Notes: a model not told the origin generated them from the sequence alone. Positions 11,760-24,601 are shown, counted from the stretch's first letter. The stretch: 64,000 nt of DNA from Schistocerca nitens (GCF_023898315.1 NC_064625.1:100860269-100924268); one strand, 5' to 3'. A program made the numbers and translations.

Positions 11760-12378
11760 GGAAATACGGAACGTCCGATCCCGCCCGTCTGTTTTGACCC
11801 ATGACGTCACACATATGGCGGAAACAAAAACAAACACACACACTTTCCACAAGAAGCCTAATGACACAACGGGACAAGCGCGGGAAATGGAGTGTTTTGG
11901 GTGGGGGGGGCAAACTAAATGTAAACAAATTTAGACGCCTTGCGTAGCTACAACGTGTAAGTGAAGACAGCCATGCATGAATACCCACCCACCTCCCCAG
12001 GGGTCGTAACCCCTGCAGCCCATAGAAGATAAAGATGCTTCAGTAGCTGATTAGTGTTTTTTGTCTTTAAAAAAAAAAAAAAAAAAAAAAAAATCTCACG
12101 GGGTAGAACGAACAGATCAGAAAGATAAATATAATAAACTAAAACAGAAATTGGAGGAAACAGATAATTAAAATAAGTAATAAGTGTTTTTAAATTAAAA
12201 AAAAAAAAATCTCACGAGATAGAACGAACAGATCAGAAAAGTAAATAAAATAAGATAAAACAGAACTGGAGACAGCCACACTCAAACCAAACTCCGCGCC
12301 GTCATGACGTCACACACGACAACACCCTTACGTCACGGGTCAAAGCCCACGCGTGGGATCGGACGCCTCTGTGGACCC
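11760..12378 (+). mobile_element. Non-autonomous DNA transposon (MITE), copy A
   Basis: It is about 619 bp, flanked by a 9-bp target duplication catactttg at 11751-11759 and 12379-12387. The imperfect terminal repeats share CGTCCGATCCC and the TTTGACCC-TGACGTCA blocks in inverted orientation. The interior has poly-A runs and a duplicated gaacgaacagatcaga block, with no transposase. It splits the LINE between RT and C-terminus. A second copy in reverse lies at 24602-25195. The 8-9-bp duplication suggests the hAT or MULE group. Confidence 0.82.
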
Positions 12379-13026
12379 CATACTTTGCATACTTTCACTC
12401 TCTGATGTTATACGGAACAATATTTTGGGGTAACTCGACACTTGGACAAAAAGTATTCACTGCTCAAAAGAAAGTGGTTAGAATAATGGTTGGAGTTCAC
12501 AGTTGCATATCTTGTAGTCATCTTTACAACAGCCTCAAGTACATTTACTCACTAATACAATTTGTTCTCAACAACATGGGCCAGTTTAAAAACAACAGTG
12601 ACATTCATGATTATAATACCAGAAAAAGAAAGAGTTACACTACCCTTTACTCAAACTATCTTTGCCACAGAAAGGGGTAAAATTTGTTGCTATACAAATT
12701 TTTGAAAAATTGCCAGATGAAATAAAATGTCTGACAGACAGAAGTAATAGCTTCAAAAATAAATTGAAATCGTATCTCCTTGACAACTCCTCCTATACCA
12801 TAGGTGAAGTCTTCAATAGGAATAAATAAATCTATAAACATAGTATATGCATGTTGTGCAATTTAAGGGAATGAGGTAAATGATAGAAATATTAATCTTT
12901 AACACTGTACTGTAATATAAAAAATCTTGTTTCATGTGTGCATTTCTTGTGCACTTGACACATTCCACATCATAATGGCTACTGTATTGTGTGATTGATC
13001 AGTGGAACATGCAACCAACTAACTAA

Positions 13027-13251
13027 CAAGAAAATGAACCAAAGCACTCTTGCCAGGAATTTTTCACAAATATCAATTCAGCTGTTGAATATTGTGTATC
13101 CGGCAGTGAAAAGGTGCAAGTTTTAACTATTATTCCATAGACATTATCAAAGAAAACAATTATGAACCACATACTTGAGGCTGTTGTAAGGATTTCCAAT
13201 CTTTTAAAAAGATGACTACAAGATGAGCAACTATGAACTCCAACCATTATC
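13027..13251 (-). mobile_element. Fragment of the same LINE family as 8470-13026, reversed
   Basis: The minus strand reads IMVGVHSCSSCSHLFKRLEIL, matching IMVGVHSCISCSHLYNSLKYI of the adjacent plus-strand LINE. It abuts the tail of that LINE tail-to-tail. Confidence 0.65.
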
Positions 13252-14550
13252 AAAGTGCATGGTAGACAAATCAAGAAATGTGAGGTCTGTAAAAGGAGTC
13301 TTTGGAAGATCAGATCCCTATTATGGTCATCCTGTAGAAGTAGCTGAAGTTGAAATAGTGTAGTCATTTTATCTGGAAGATAAGTAGGACTGTTCTCGCC
13401 AAAGTGTCAACAAAAAAAGGCACTAAAACTGTAACAGTTGAAGGCGAAAAAGTTCTGAAAGTGAAGAGGTACATGTTGTTGTTGTTGTTGTGGTCTTCAG
13501 TCCTGAGACTGGTTTGATGCAGCTCTCCATACTACTCTATCCTGTGCAAGCTTCTTCATCTCCCAGTACCTACTGCAACCTACATCCTTCTGAATCTGCT
13601 TAGTGTATTCTTCTCTTGGTCTCCCTCTACGATTTTTACCCTCCACGCTGCCCTCCAACACTAAACTGGTGATCCCTTGATGCCTCAAAACATGTCCTAC
13701 CAACCGATCCCTTCTTCTGGTCAAGTTGTGCCACAAACTTCTCTTCTCCCCAATCCTATTCAATACTTCCTCATTAGTTATGTTATCTACCCATCATGAC
13801 TCGCAGTATTAAAGAAACTTTTGCAATTTATAAGAACAACTATACAACTTCTCATATTGGAAGATCAAAATTTTATGCACTACAACCTAAGTGGGTAGTT
13901 CCATACCCACCTAGAGATGTCTGTTTACGTGTGTACTGTGCAAATTTTGAACTTTGTGTGGTAACTTGGAAGAACGTACTGGAGCACATGACATATGACA
14001 CCTTGGTTGGGCATGTGAAGTCATTAGTAGTCTGTGACATAAAGTGAGAGACTTGTTTGTTTCAAGAATGTGGAGACTGCCCTGGTAAGGGAGGACTGTC
14101 TTTACAGACACTTGGCCTGGAAGCTGTAGCAGATAACTCTGCAGAAATTACATATGCGACATGGGAGGAAAATAAACTAATTAAGAAAACTGTTGCCTTT
14201 GACAGTTTCATTAATGAACTTGGTAAATGATCAGTGAAAGCAGTAACACATCAGCATCTGAAGAAATTGCAACACCACATTGCAGAAGTGAAATGATGTG
14301 TACAGGCTGAAGAACTATGTTTAATGCTTCACTGTGATTTTGCTGAGAAATGGTCTGTAATACTCCCACAAGAAGTTCAAGGGTATCATTGGAGTAATGA
14401 CCACAAGTGTTGGAGTTATAAGTGATGACACAGGACATGACTCAGCACATGCTTTGCTCACAATGTGCAAAATTCTTCAACTGCAAACAGGGGCAGAGAA
14501 GATCATCATTATTTGTGATGGTGCTCCTAGTCATTTTAAAAATTGTTACC
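13252..14550 (+). pseudogene. Broken transposase-like gene (DFAE / DGAxxHFKN family)
   Basis: Fragments on one strand, in order, read: MTRSIKETFAIYKNNY with HIGRSKFYALQPKWVVP (from 13796); TWEENKLIKKTVAFDSFINEL (about 14160); CDFAEKW (about 14333) followed by QGYHWSND; and VISDDTGHDSAHALL with IICDGAPSHFKN (about 14410-14535). These match a widespread family of uncharacterised repetitive animal proteins with DFAENY, HW and SDGxxxQFKN motifs. The spaced acidic residues suggest an RNase-H-fold transposase, but that is inference. It is broken by stops and by an RTE insertion at about 13475-13795. Confidence 0.55.
13475..13795 (-). mobile_element. 5'-truncated RTE tail, reversed
   Basis: It starts with (TTG)n on the + strand. 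The minus strand then reads MNRIGEKRSLWHNLTRRRDR to WRAASNQSQD (13763-13497) with an intact stop, as in the RTE copy at 42206. Only the last 90 residues are present, almost unmutated, so the insertion is recent. Confidence 0.88.
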
Positions 14551-14745
14551 AGAGAAGTTTATTGTAATATTTGTATTTTTCAACAGAATGATACACGACA
14601 CTGATTTAGGTCTATATATATTTTATGTTCCATCCTGGATTTTCCATTGTTGTATATATATATATATGTTACAATTTTATATCATTATCTTCAGTATTTC
14701 TTAACAATGAAAATGTATTACACTGATTTGTAATAGTTTACCTGT
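14551..14745 (+). repeat. 3' region of the broken transposon, with a short inserted repeat
   Basis: It is similar to 6770-6900 except for about 60 bases near 14607-14665 containing tccatcctggattttcc and a short TA run. These are the reverse of the foldback terminus at 6905. Confidence 0.5.
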
Positions 14746-16321
14746 AGTATGGTTGTCTTCTGTAAATTGGGCTTATAATGGTCTACAGGCAACAATATTG
14801 ACTAACATTTGGTTGAAAGTTATATTGAACACCAATCTCTGCACAAGTAGCTATGTTCTGCAGTTTACAGATTCACAGAACAGTGTAACATACATGCAGT
14901 ACTGAGTCTCCTACAAAACTATTATTTATTGCACACTGGCACAATTTTACCAGTAATTATAATATTCAAATTATCTTACCATTAAGGGCAACCTCATCAC
15001 CTTGGAAAACACGTTTTCTGGCCTGGTGAAGTGTTTTGAAAGATTTTAAAACCTAAAAGTGAAGGAAAGCACATTATCTAACTATATTCCTGCTACATAA
15101 ATGATTAAACACTGATCTACAACAAAAATGAAAGGAACTAGTCACTATAATATGAACTATCTACCCTGACAAGGTGGAAACAAATAACACAGAAGCCTTG
15201 AATACAGTTACATTGGAGGCATACAAAGACAGCAGAATTAAGTGGCCCAATTTTAAAAGTCAGTAATTTGAAGTGATTTTATTCCCATCTCATTGGCACT
15301 TTAGATCTCTATACATCACAGGTATTATTCCCGTAAATCCATTCACTTAATTCTTTTACATGAAACCATACTTAAAGAATTGAGTGGGTGGTTAATTTTA
15401 CATGTTGGACTCAATCTGGCTGCTATTTTAGTCAGTTCACCATTGATATGGAGATTTGAAGTAACTGTTAACATGTGCTTGGCAGCTCTTTGCACTTCTA
15501 TGACCTGGACCTCGTGTTAGTGAGTTTTAGAATTTGGCAAAACAATCAGTAACTAACTGCTGATGAAAGATATGGATCACAAGATCAGGAATAGGAGTGG
15601 TACGGATACTGTTTAAATTTCTCAAGAATGTCAATGACAAATTTGTATCTTGATTGCTGTCACAGTGCTTGACATAATTATATTCGTGTAATTTCCTTGT
15701 AGGGGGCTAAGTTCATATCACTCAATTAAAACGATGTTACATCGTGTTGTCACGGTTGTATTTTCTAGTTTTTCGTAAATAACAACACCGGTTTTAGTTT
15801 GTTATGTTGCATGCGGTTCTTAAAAACCTCAACATGACAACAGATTATTCACATTCTTTTGATTTAAATGTGTAATGTAACAGTGCTACTCTGAGCATAA
15901 CAACGAATGAAGAGCTGTGTGAGACGCATTAGCTGACTTACTACACGCTAGCGTTCAAGCTTACTCCAAACTACTAGAAACTTCTAAATGATTTTATATG
16001 CAAATTACTCTACTTTTCCTGATCTATTTACCTCAGTCCTCAGATTTGGCATTTTTAGTTAATGTCTAAAACAATCATTACGAAACCTCGTTTAAATCAA
16101 CATCGTCTGCTAGAGGCTCGCCCCACCATGAACGACCTGACGTACTGACAATAAAGCAGAGATAACATAAAATAATCCGCCGAAGTCGTGTGTGCTGTGT
16201 AGTCTTCTAATGAGTAAATACAAGAACTTTCTTTAATTGAGTGATACACAAGGTTATTTGTGCCTGATTTCGAAAGGAAATCACATTTTGTTTTCAAGAA
16301 GCGAAATTCCTGTTTTTAGAA
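14746..16321. other. Region upstream of Rab27; no gene or repeat recognised
   Basis: AT-rich unique-looking sequence directly before the first Rab27 coding exon. It should contain the promoter and any 5' UTR exon, but I could not place a TATA box, initiator or CpG-rich block. A pyrimidine tract with tttttag just before 16320 could be an acceptor for a further-upstream noncoding exon. Confidence 0.5.
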
Positions 16322-16368
16322 ATGAGCCAACAGGTTATAGTAGAAGGAGCGGTTGACGTAGGCAACAG
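16322..16368 (+). CDS. Rab27: Probable first coding exon of Rab27 (N-terminal extension)
   Basis: The 47-bp stretch reads MSQQVIVEGAVDVGN plus two bases (AG) and ends at a good donor (CAG|GTAGGA). The split codon AG|A is completed by the first base of the exon at 16575, giving Arg followed directly by the MDYDYLIKF start of the conserved GTPase, so the frame stays open through the splice. The ATG has A at -3 (agaaATGA). Vertebrate Rab27 proteins start only a few residues before DYDYLIKF, so this would be a 16-residue extension. The alternative is that this is 5' UTR read in a lucky open frame and translation starts at Met 16576, which also has a strong context (AGAATGG). No TATA box or upstream exon was recognised. 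The frame continuity is seen; its use in the protein is inference. Confidence 0.6.
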
Positions 16369-16548
16369 GTAGGAAATAATTTATTTACGAAAGTTTATGG
16401 TGTACTGTCTACAAGATTTATGTCCACGCGAGCTGAGTTTCGAAAATTACTAACTTTCGAAAGATACGTACAATTTGAGCGGCGGCTTTCCATGTATATT
16501 ACCATATGCAGAAATCGCATAATGTTGTAAATTTCTGTTACACTTTAA

Positions 16549-17429
<881 letters not shown>

Positions 17430-18195
17430 CATCTGATAATTTGCATCTCATCTTCAGTTTTCTGCCAATTCAGTTTCTCCATCATCATGACACTTTCCCA
17501 TGGGTCAGCCAAACCTGTAAATACTGATACTTCCATTCTTTTTGTACGTTTAATATCTCTTGAGCAATGTTCAAGGCTGGGTCACATGAGCTTTTTGTAA
17601 GCAGCCTACTTTACTAATGGCATTTTCGCATGACATCCTACTTATGAACCAAGGTCTAGGATATTCTTATTTACAACAGAGTCTATGTGACCATTTAGTT
17701 TCATATTCCAACGAATTGTTATAGCCAGGTAATTGTATGAGTTGACCGATTCTGGCTGTGATTCGAATATAATGTAGTCATAGTGTGTTTTTTTTTTCTT
17801 TTTTCTTCAAGTGCACACTTTTATGTTTCTGAATATTTAAAGCAAGTAGCCAGTCTTAGCACCACTATGAAATTTTTTCAGGATCTGACTGAATATTTGT
17901 GCAGCTTTTTTCCACCAGTACTTTACCAAGACAAGTGTACATTATCTTTGAAAACCCTGAGGTTACTCTTAATATTCTCTGTCAGATGGTTAATACACAC
18001 AATGTACAGCAAGGGTACCAACGCATTTCTGTGGAGTGCACATAAATTTACTTAATTACTCACCGTCCAAGATAACATGCTACGTCCTCCTTAGCATGGA
18101 ATTCTCAGTCCAGTCACAAATTTTATTTGATGTCCCATATAATTGAAATTTTGTTAATAATTGTTATTGTGGTACAAAGTCAAATGTTTTTCTTT
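17430..18195 (-). mobile_element. Outer LINE of the nest, 3' part (RT C-terminal half)
   Basis: Antisense landmarks run in order (gagcaatgttcaaggctggg, gtgaccatttagtttcat, ttgtatgagttgaccgattc, aatatttaaagcaagtagcc), ending near cattt-gactttgtaccac just past RT motif A. The rest of the same element, with the RT N-terminal half and endonuclease, is found in the same orientation at 26131-28300 on the far side of a plus-strand insertion. Confidence 0.7.
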
Positions 18196-19082
18196 TTTTC
18201 CCAAATACTTTGGTGTGTATCGAAAGCATAGGCTAAAAGGAAATGAAGGTGGTGTAGTTGTTGCAGTAGACAAGAAACTGAAATCCAATAAGACAGAAAT
18301 TGAAGCTGCATGCGTGATTGTTTGGACAAGCCTCAGTATCAGGGGTGGGCATAAAAAGACATTTGGATCCTTGTGTTGCCCTCATACTCACTTCCAAATG
18401 TAATTGAAAATTTCAGAGAAAATCTCATTTTCCTCGTGTGCATGTTTCCTAATCATAGTGTGAACATTGATGGAGACTTGTAACTAACCAACATTCAAGT
18501 TTTGTTAGTGGTGGATGCGATAAGACATCCTGTGGAACATTACTAAATGCCTTCTCTGAAAACTACCTAGAACAGATAGTTAAGAACCCCACTTGTGATG
18601 GAAATATATTGGATCTAATGGCAATAAATAAACCTCTATGACGATGTGATTCTTCAATTTCTCCAGGTGTATTGCACGATGAAATAAATCTCGGGTGAAC
18701 AGCCTGGCGTGAGTGTACAAAGGACACAATATTTTGGCAATCGACCTTGTTGCTGTCATTAGGTGTGCTGATGTACTGCCAAGGGACGGCAGGCATGAGG
18801 TATATATCAGATTCCCCCTCTCCCCTCCCTCGGGTGCTCCCTCCACCGTCCGTGCCGCGGGCATGTTCTTGGCCGTCCACTAAGGTAAAGCACCACATTG
18901 ACTCAGCAGCAATCCGAAAAATCAAGAAACGTGCCAGCTTAGCTTTGGTACGAGAGAGAGTTCGCTATACTCGGTGGTATCTGGACACCAACAATAAAGA
19001 ACTCTTCCAGCTACATCTACAACTTGCCAACTGCTTCAATTCCTGCACCTAGGATTGGGCTGACACTGTCACATGGGCCACA

Positions 19083-20659
19083 GTGGACTGTGCCCAAAAG
19101 AAGTTCACCCAGCGACAGACATCCAAGTTTAACTGTATATCGGAGAAACGGCCCTCTGAAGATAAGGGGAAGACCATTATCAATCTCACGAACATAGAAC
19201 TGGATAATGACGCGATCTCGGTTCTCAAGAAAGGATTGAACTTTGCTCCGACACCTAAAGATGTACCCATCATCAGTGCAGTTGAACAGACAGTGGCTCG
19301 ACTCTCACCTGAGGCAGCAGAAGAGGTGCGTCATGAAACCTGCAGGGCAATGATTAGAACTAGACCTATGAAACAGAATATTTCCAAAAAAGAGAGGGCA
19401 GCCATCCGGAAGCTAAGAGAAGATCCAGACATAGTGGTCTTAATGGCAGACAAGGGTAATGCTGCAGTAATCTTGTCCCACCAGGATTACACCATAAAGA
19501 TGCAGGACCTGCTAGGTGACACCGCGTACCACGAGATTGACACCAATCCTACCAAGAGGGTTGAAAGGAAAACTTTGACTCTTCTCAAAGATTCCAGCCA
19601 CAAGGAAGTTATGACCCAGGCCCCCTGTTCCTCTGAGGCTGTACGGCTTACCGAAAGTCCACAAGGAACACATCCCATGATGTCCTATTGTCAGATATAT
19701 TGGTGCCCTGATGTATCCTCTCGCCAAGTACCTCAAGGAGCTGCTCAGCCCTCACATGGGGACATGCCCACACGACATCCATAGCTCTTCGGATTTCTTG
19801 GGAAACATCAACCACCCCACGATTAAGGAATCTGACATACTTGTGAGCTTCGACGTGGTTTCCTTGTTTACTAGGGTTCTGTTACCTGAATCCCTGGAAC
19901 TCATCGGCTAGAAATTTGATGAGAAAATCACTGATCTGTTCAGACGTGTTCCAACGTCAACATATTTTCTATTTGATGGTGACTACAACGAGCAGACCAA
20001 AGGTGTTGCTGTGGGGAGTCCTCTCTCCCGTCGTCGCTAACCTGTACATGGAACATTTCAAGGAAGAAGCCATGGAGTCAGCGCATCTAAAATGTACCTG
20101 TTTCTTCAGATATGTGGATGACATGTTTGTTATTTGGACACATGGAAGAGACAAGCTGATGGAATTTCTCACGTATCTCAACTCAAGACATGAGAATATC
20201 AAGTTCACCATGGAGGTAGAATCAGATGGGATGCTTCCTTTCTTGGATGTTCTCGTCAAAAGTCGAGATGACGGCAGGTTGGGGCACAGCATGTGTACAA
20301 AGAAAACTCACACCGACTTATACCTACGTGCGGATAGCTGCCACCATCCTGCTCAGAAGAATGGCGTGCTGAAAACTCTTGTACACAGAGCTCACACCCT
20401 CTCTGAGGAGGACAGTCTCCAACAAGAATTGGCCCATCTGAAGTCCATGTCTCTGAGGAACGGTCATAAGGAAAGGCAAATTCGGAATGCTCTACGCCTG
20501 ACATTCGCAACACAACCGGCGGAAACAAATGAAGAACCTGAGGAAAACACGGCCATGGCATTCATTCCGTTTTCTGGGGCCTTATCGGGAGAAGTTGGGT
20601 GCATTTTACGAAAAACCGTCTTCAGCACACCTGATGATGGCAACAAGGTCGATTGCTGA
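19083..20659 (+). pseudogene. Penelope-type reverse transcriptase, broken
   Basis: The region encodes a Penelope-clade RT over several partial reading frames. The N-terminal domain has VVLMADKGNAAVIL, typical of PLEs, and the palm has DVVSLFT and YVDD. Downstream come LPFLDVLV and a THTDLYL thumb-side block. RT of this class primes on target DNA and is related to telomerase. The RT core is recognisable end to end but interrupted, and the GIY-YIG nuclease module does not follow it. It is therefore a dead copy. Confidence 0.8.
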
Positions 20660-20670
20660 AATATTGTGTC
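20625..20670 (+). ncRNA. Hammerhead-ribozyme-like motif in PLE 1 end
   Basis: CTGATGA at 20631-20637 is followed by GGCAA (20639-20643) pairing with TTGCT (20653-20657), then GAAA at 20658-20661. ACAC (20627-20630) can pair with GTGT (20666-20669) as stem I. The inverted end at 18724-18765 has a mutated version. Penelope-like elements are known to carry hammerhead motifs with very short stem III in their terminal repeats. Self-cleavage is not shown, and one extra base precedes stem II. Confidence 0.45.
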
Positions 20671-21450
20671 CTTTGTACACTCACACCAGGCTGTTCACCC
20701 AGATTTATTTCATCTCTTTGAGGATGTCCACATTGAAACTGGTATTAGTGACCATGACATGGTTATGACAGCAATGATTATCAAAGTACAAAGGGAAACT
20801 AGAACAAGTAGAAAATTTATATGATCAGTAAAGTAAATAAAAAGGCACAGCATCATATCTGAATGAGAAACTTGAAACTTTCAGCACACGGCAGTTGCAT
20901 GTAGAGGAACTGTATATGCCTCAAGTTTCAAATAACAGTTGACCTTGCACTACATAGATATTTACCTTTAGAACAGTTCCTAATGGGAGGGAGCCTCCAC
21001 AGCATACAGATACTGTAAAGAAACATCTAAAGAAACAGACTACAGCATAATAGGTGTAAAACAAAGCTTAGGACTGTAAATAGAGAGATGCTGAATGAAA
21101 CGTGTTTGGATCTCAAGAGGACAATGCTTGAGGCCTTCAGTGACTACCACAGCAGAATACTCGTATTGTCAATTGATCTTTCACAAAATCCAAAGAAATT
21201 CTGGCTGTAAGTAAAGGCTGTCAGTGGCACCAAAATTAGTGTCCAGTCACTCACGAATGAGACAGGAAATGAAATTGAGGATAGCAAAGCAAAAGCTGAA
21301 ATGACTAACTGCCTGTTGGTTTTAGTCTCGGGTTCTTCGGCCAATGTTCGTCTCATGATTTTTCTGATGCTTCGCCAGTATGAGTGACTGGCATTGTCAA
21401 AGCTTCACCTTCCATTGCTGGTGGTAGACTAGAGCTCATGGCTGCAGACC

Positions 21451-22187
21451 TTACGTACCTGGTATGCCAATGTCCAAGGGCTTCTCTGCGGTCATTTCCA
21501 GTGTGGTTCTCCTCTTGCTACCTGCGATAGTCGTTCGCTGCAGCACGGGAAGCCAGGATCTGTTTACCTTGAGGCTTTCTTCTTTCTTGTTGAAGCTATT
21601 CTTGTGTTTGTGTATTTCTATAGCTTCTCTGTGTCTGTGATAGCTCTTCTCTACATCCAGGACTTCCATGTCAGTAAGTTTTACTATGTGGTCGGTCTCG
21701 CACAGCATGTACTCTGCCACAGCTGATTTCTCCACCTGCCCCAACCTACAATGTCTCTTATGTTCTGTGATCCTGGTATTGATTGATCATCCTGTCATTC
21801 CAACGCAAACTTTTCTGCATGTGCAAGGTATGTGGTATATGCCTGACACTGCAGGTGGGGTCCCTCTTCTCTTTTGCTGATCTGAGACACTCTTTTATCT
21901 CTGTTGTCAGATTGTAAACAGTCTGTACACTGTGTTTGCGCAATATACAGCCGATTCTGTCTGTCACACTGGAAATGTATGGCAGAAAGGCCATACCCAA
22001 CATTCCTTTTTCTAATGTGCCACTTTGCCGAATGTTTGACTCTGTTATCCTTCTAATATAACTTCTGTAGTATCCATTGCTCCTTAGAACATTTTCCAGG
22101 TGATTCATTTTGCATGTGAGGTGTTACAGCTCTCATTTTCGTCTTGCTTGCATTATGAATATATTAATCGTGCCTCTTTTCTGGATC
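21451..22187 (-). pseudogene. Inverted copy of PLE C-terminal (GIY-YIG-type) region
   Basis: The minus strand reads SYIRRITESNIRQSG, DRIGCILRKHSVQTVYN and then SAVAEYMLCETDHIVKL with EAIEIHKHKNSFNKKEES. These match the plus-strand copy at 23250-23860 residue for residue in most places. The SAVAEH/H-type blocks fit the linker and nuclease region of Penelope proteins. The two copies are inverted around the SINE at 22188-22508. Confidence 0.75.
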
Positions 22188-22508
22188 TGGGCAACGTCCT
22201 TGCCGCAGTGGATACAACGGTTCCCGTCAGATCACCGGAGTTAAGTGCTGTCGGGCACGGTCGGCACTTGGATGGGTTACCATCTGGGCCGCCATGCACT
22301 GTTGCCATTTTTCGGGGTTCACTCAGCCTCGTGATGCCAATTGAGGAGCTACTCGACCGAATAGTAGCGGCTTCGGTCAAAGAAAACCATCGTAACAACC
22401 AGGAGAACAGGATGCTGACCATAGGCCCCTCCTATCCGCATCCTCAGCTGAGGATGAGACAGTGGTTGGATGGTCCCGATGGGCCACTTGTGGCCTGAAG
22501 ACAGAGTG
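22188..22508 (+). mobile_element. 5S rRNA-derived SINE (SINE3 type)
   Basis: The first about 115 bases match eukaryotic 5S rRNA in order: gcaacgtccttgcc, ggttcccgtcagatcacc, gttaagtgctgtcgggc and cggcacttggatgggttacc. The last contains the internal pol III control region. A non-5S body follows (ccaattgaggagctactcg, tggtcccgatgggccacttg). A perfect 12-bp target duplication, cttttctggatc, lies at 22176-22187 and 22509-22520. It sits at the junction of the two inverted halves of PLE 2. Confidence 0.93.
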
Positions 22509-24601
22509 CTTTTCTGGATCGGTTGGTGATTTGACATCTTGGCTGTATGGATTACCAAAGATCCGTAAGAATCATGCTCCTGCCTCATTGTTGTATAAAC
22601 TGGCAAAATACTTGACCTCTCTGCCCCAGCCGCACGTGGGCAGTAGTGACACGTGCTGAAGAAACTAAAACTTGCACCAAACAACACCTGGTCAGCTTTG
22701 ATGTTGTTTCTTTGTTTACAAAAGTACCACTCAGTGATGCTCAGAAACACACCGGTTCCATTTTCCTGCAATACATCACCCACATCTTTCATGCACGTCT
22801 CATCACTACATATTTCTCGTGGGATGGCAACTTCTACGAATAGCTGGAAGTCATCACCATGGGTAGTCCTCTTAGTCCAGCGATAGCCAACTTCTTCTTG
22901 GAACATATCGAACCTTCATTGTGTGTAGCCATGGTGAGGAACAGCTCGGTGACTCCCTAAGACACATGAACAACCTCCATGCCAACGTAAAATTTGCCAG
23001 GGAAGTAGAAAAGAACAAAAACTACCATTTCTAGATGTGCGGTCACAGGGGATGATGAAAACCTGGGACACAGCATCTATCAAAAACCAACACACGTTGG
23101 CTGATATCTGCAAAAACTTTGAAATGACCACCTGAGCCAGAAAAGAGGAATGATTGATATATCCGTGATGCGAGCAAGACAAATATGTGGGCCACAGCAC
23201 CTCAGACATGAATTGCAACACCAGGAAAGTGTTGTGAGAAGCAATGCATACTCCACAAGTTATATTAGAAGAATAACAGAGTCGAACACTCGGCAAAGTG
23301 ATACATCAGAAAAAGGAATGTCAGGTACGGCCGAACTGCCATTCATTCCCAGTGTGATGAACAGACTCAACCATATAATGCGCAAACACAGTGTGAAGAC
23401 TATTTACAATGAAGATCAAAGAGTGTCTCAGATTGGCAAAGGAGAAAAGGGACCCACTTGCAATGTTGGTAATATACCACATAACATGCACACGCAGAAA
23501 AGTTTATGTTGGAATGACTGGGATCATAGTTGCAGGTTGGGGCAGGTGGAGAAATTGGCTGTGGCAGAGCATGCACTGTACAAGACTGACCACATAGTAA
23601 AATTTGCTAACACGGAAGTTCTGGCTGTAGAGAAGAGCTATCACAGTCACTTGTTCAGAGAAACTATAGAAATACATAAACACGAGAATAGGTTCAACAA
23701 GAAAGAAGAAAGCCTCAAGGTAAACAGATCCTGGCTTCTCATGCTGGAACGAACGACTATTGCAGGTAGCAAGAGGAGAACCACACTGGAAATGACTGCG
23801 GAGAAGCCCTTGGACGTTGGCGCAGCAGGTACATGTAGCCTGTGGCTACGAGCTCCAGTCCATCACCAACAATAGCAGCAAAGCTTTGACAATGCCAGCA
23901 ACTTACACTGGTGAAACATCAGAAAAATCATCAGACAAATGTCACCTGAAGAACCCGAGACAGAAGCCAACAGGCAGTTTGTCAACAAGTGGCCACAAAC
24001 GCCGTAACAATTTTGTAAAAACTGAAATGCCTAACTCCGTTTTCAGATGTTTCTTTATGAAGGAAAATTGCCACACTGTAATTCTCGTACCACTTTAAAG
24101 GTGTTTGAAATAAGTGTTAGTGTCAGTGGTGTTGAGAAATGTTCCAGGGCCCAGTGGAATCGCCATTGGATTCTGTACTGAAGTTGCAGCTGAGTTAGTC
24201 ACTCTTCTAACTATAATTTGTCGTGGGTTTCTCAAACAGAAAACCATGCGCAGTAGCTGGAAGAAAGTGCAAGTCACCCATTTACAAGAAGTGATCCATA
24301 AAATTTCCATGCAGTATCCTTGAGACTGATTTGTTGTAAAATCTTAGAATGTATTCTGAGCTCAAACATATGCCAACCCACATGAATTCTGAAAACTTTG
24401 ATGATGTAAAAAGCAACTCGCACTTTTCTCACACGACATAATGAATGCTTTGGATCAAGGCAAGCAGGTAGGTGCAGTATTTTTTGATTTTTGAAAAGCA
24501 TTTTACTCATTGCCACACGTATGCTTGTTGTCAAAAGTGTGTACATATGGGTTATCAGGTGAAATGTATGACTGGATTAATGACTTTTTGGGGGTCGACA
24601 G

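Larger units (their letters stand above)
8470..13026 (+). mobile_element. Nearly full-length decayed LINE with SGNH-like, endonuclease and RT regions
   Basis: In order: an ORF at 8806-9720; endonuclease remnants (NIRRIKNKVDEL near 9590, DKRGVAIFIK, CGDFNVNF near 9795, GLSDHDAQ near 10008); RT (FRPLHKKGDTTDVNDYQPVSS near 10880, FCDLSKAFDCVNHD near 11130, LFADDTSI near 11390); and a C-terminal block (KVVRIMVGVHSC near 12470). The 3' end is a short TAAC-type repeat at 13013-13026. The domain set fits the CR1/Jockey group. It is interrupted by a MITE at 11760-12378, and many stops and frameshifts make it non-functional. Confidence 0.8.
18638..20713 (+). mobile_element. Penelope-like element 1 (PLE) with inverted ends
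   Basis: The coding strand is + and shows Penelope-type RT: SFDVVSLFTR near 19848, SPVVANLYMEHF near 20025, FRYVDDMFVIW near 20107, MLPFLDVLV near 20230. The end at 20640-20712 is inverted at 18678-18770 (aacaaggtcgattg and aggctgttcacc blocks), as in Penelope pseudo-LTRs. About 40 bp of unpaired extension lies outside the left copy. The usual GIY-YIG endonuclease part is absent, so it is an internally shortened, broken copy. It lies inside the plus-strand LINE with only a few bases (ctct) duplicated. Confidence 0.8.
21311..24021 (+). mobile_element. Penelope-like element 2, with inverted partial copy and SINE inside
   Basis: Flanks are near-identical 15-bp duplications, ctgaaatgactaact (21296-21310) and ctgaaatgcctaact (24022-24036). 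The right part on + has RT remnants (TSWLYGLPKIRK, SFDVVSLFTKVPL, MGSPLSPAIANFFLEH) followed by the C-terminal nuclease region (about 23150-23870; KEKRDP, HTQKSLCWND, AVAEHALYKTDHIVKF). The left part (22187-21311) is an inverted copy of that C-terminal region. Such head-to-head partial copies are characteristic of Penelope-like elements. It is broken in many places. Confidence 0.8.

Noticed and set aside
22188-22310. 5S rRNA gene
   Set aside because: The 5S-like part is mutated and followed by a SINE body, with target duplications around the whole. It is a retroposed SINE.
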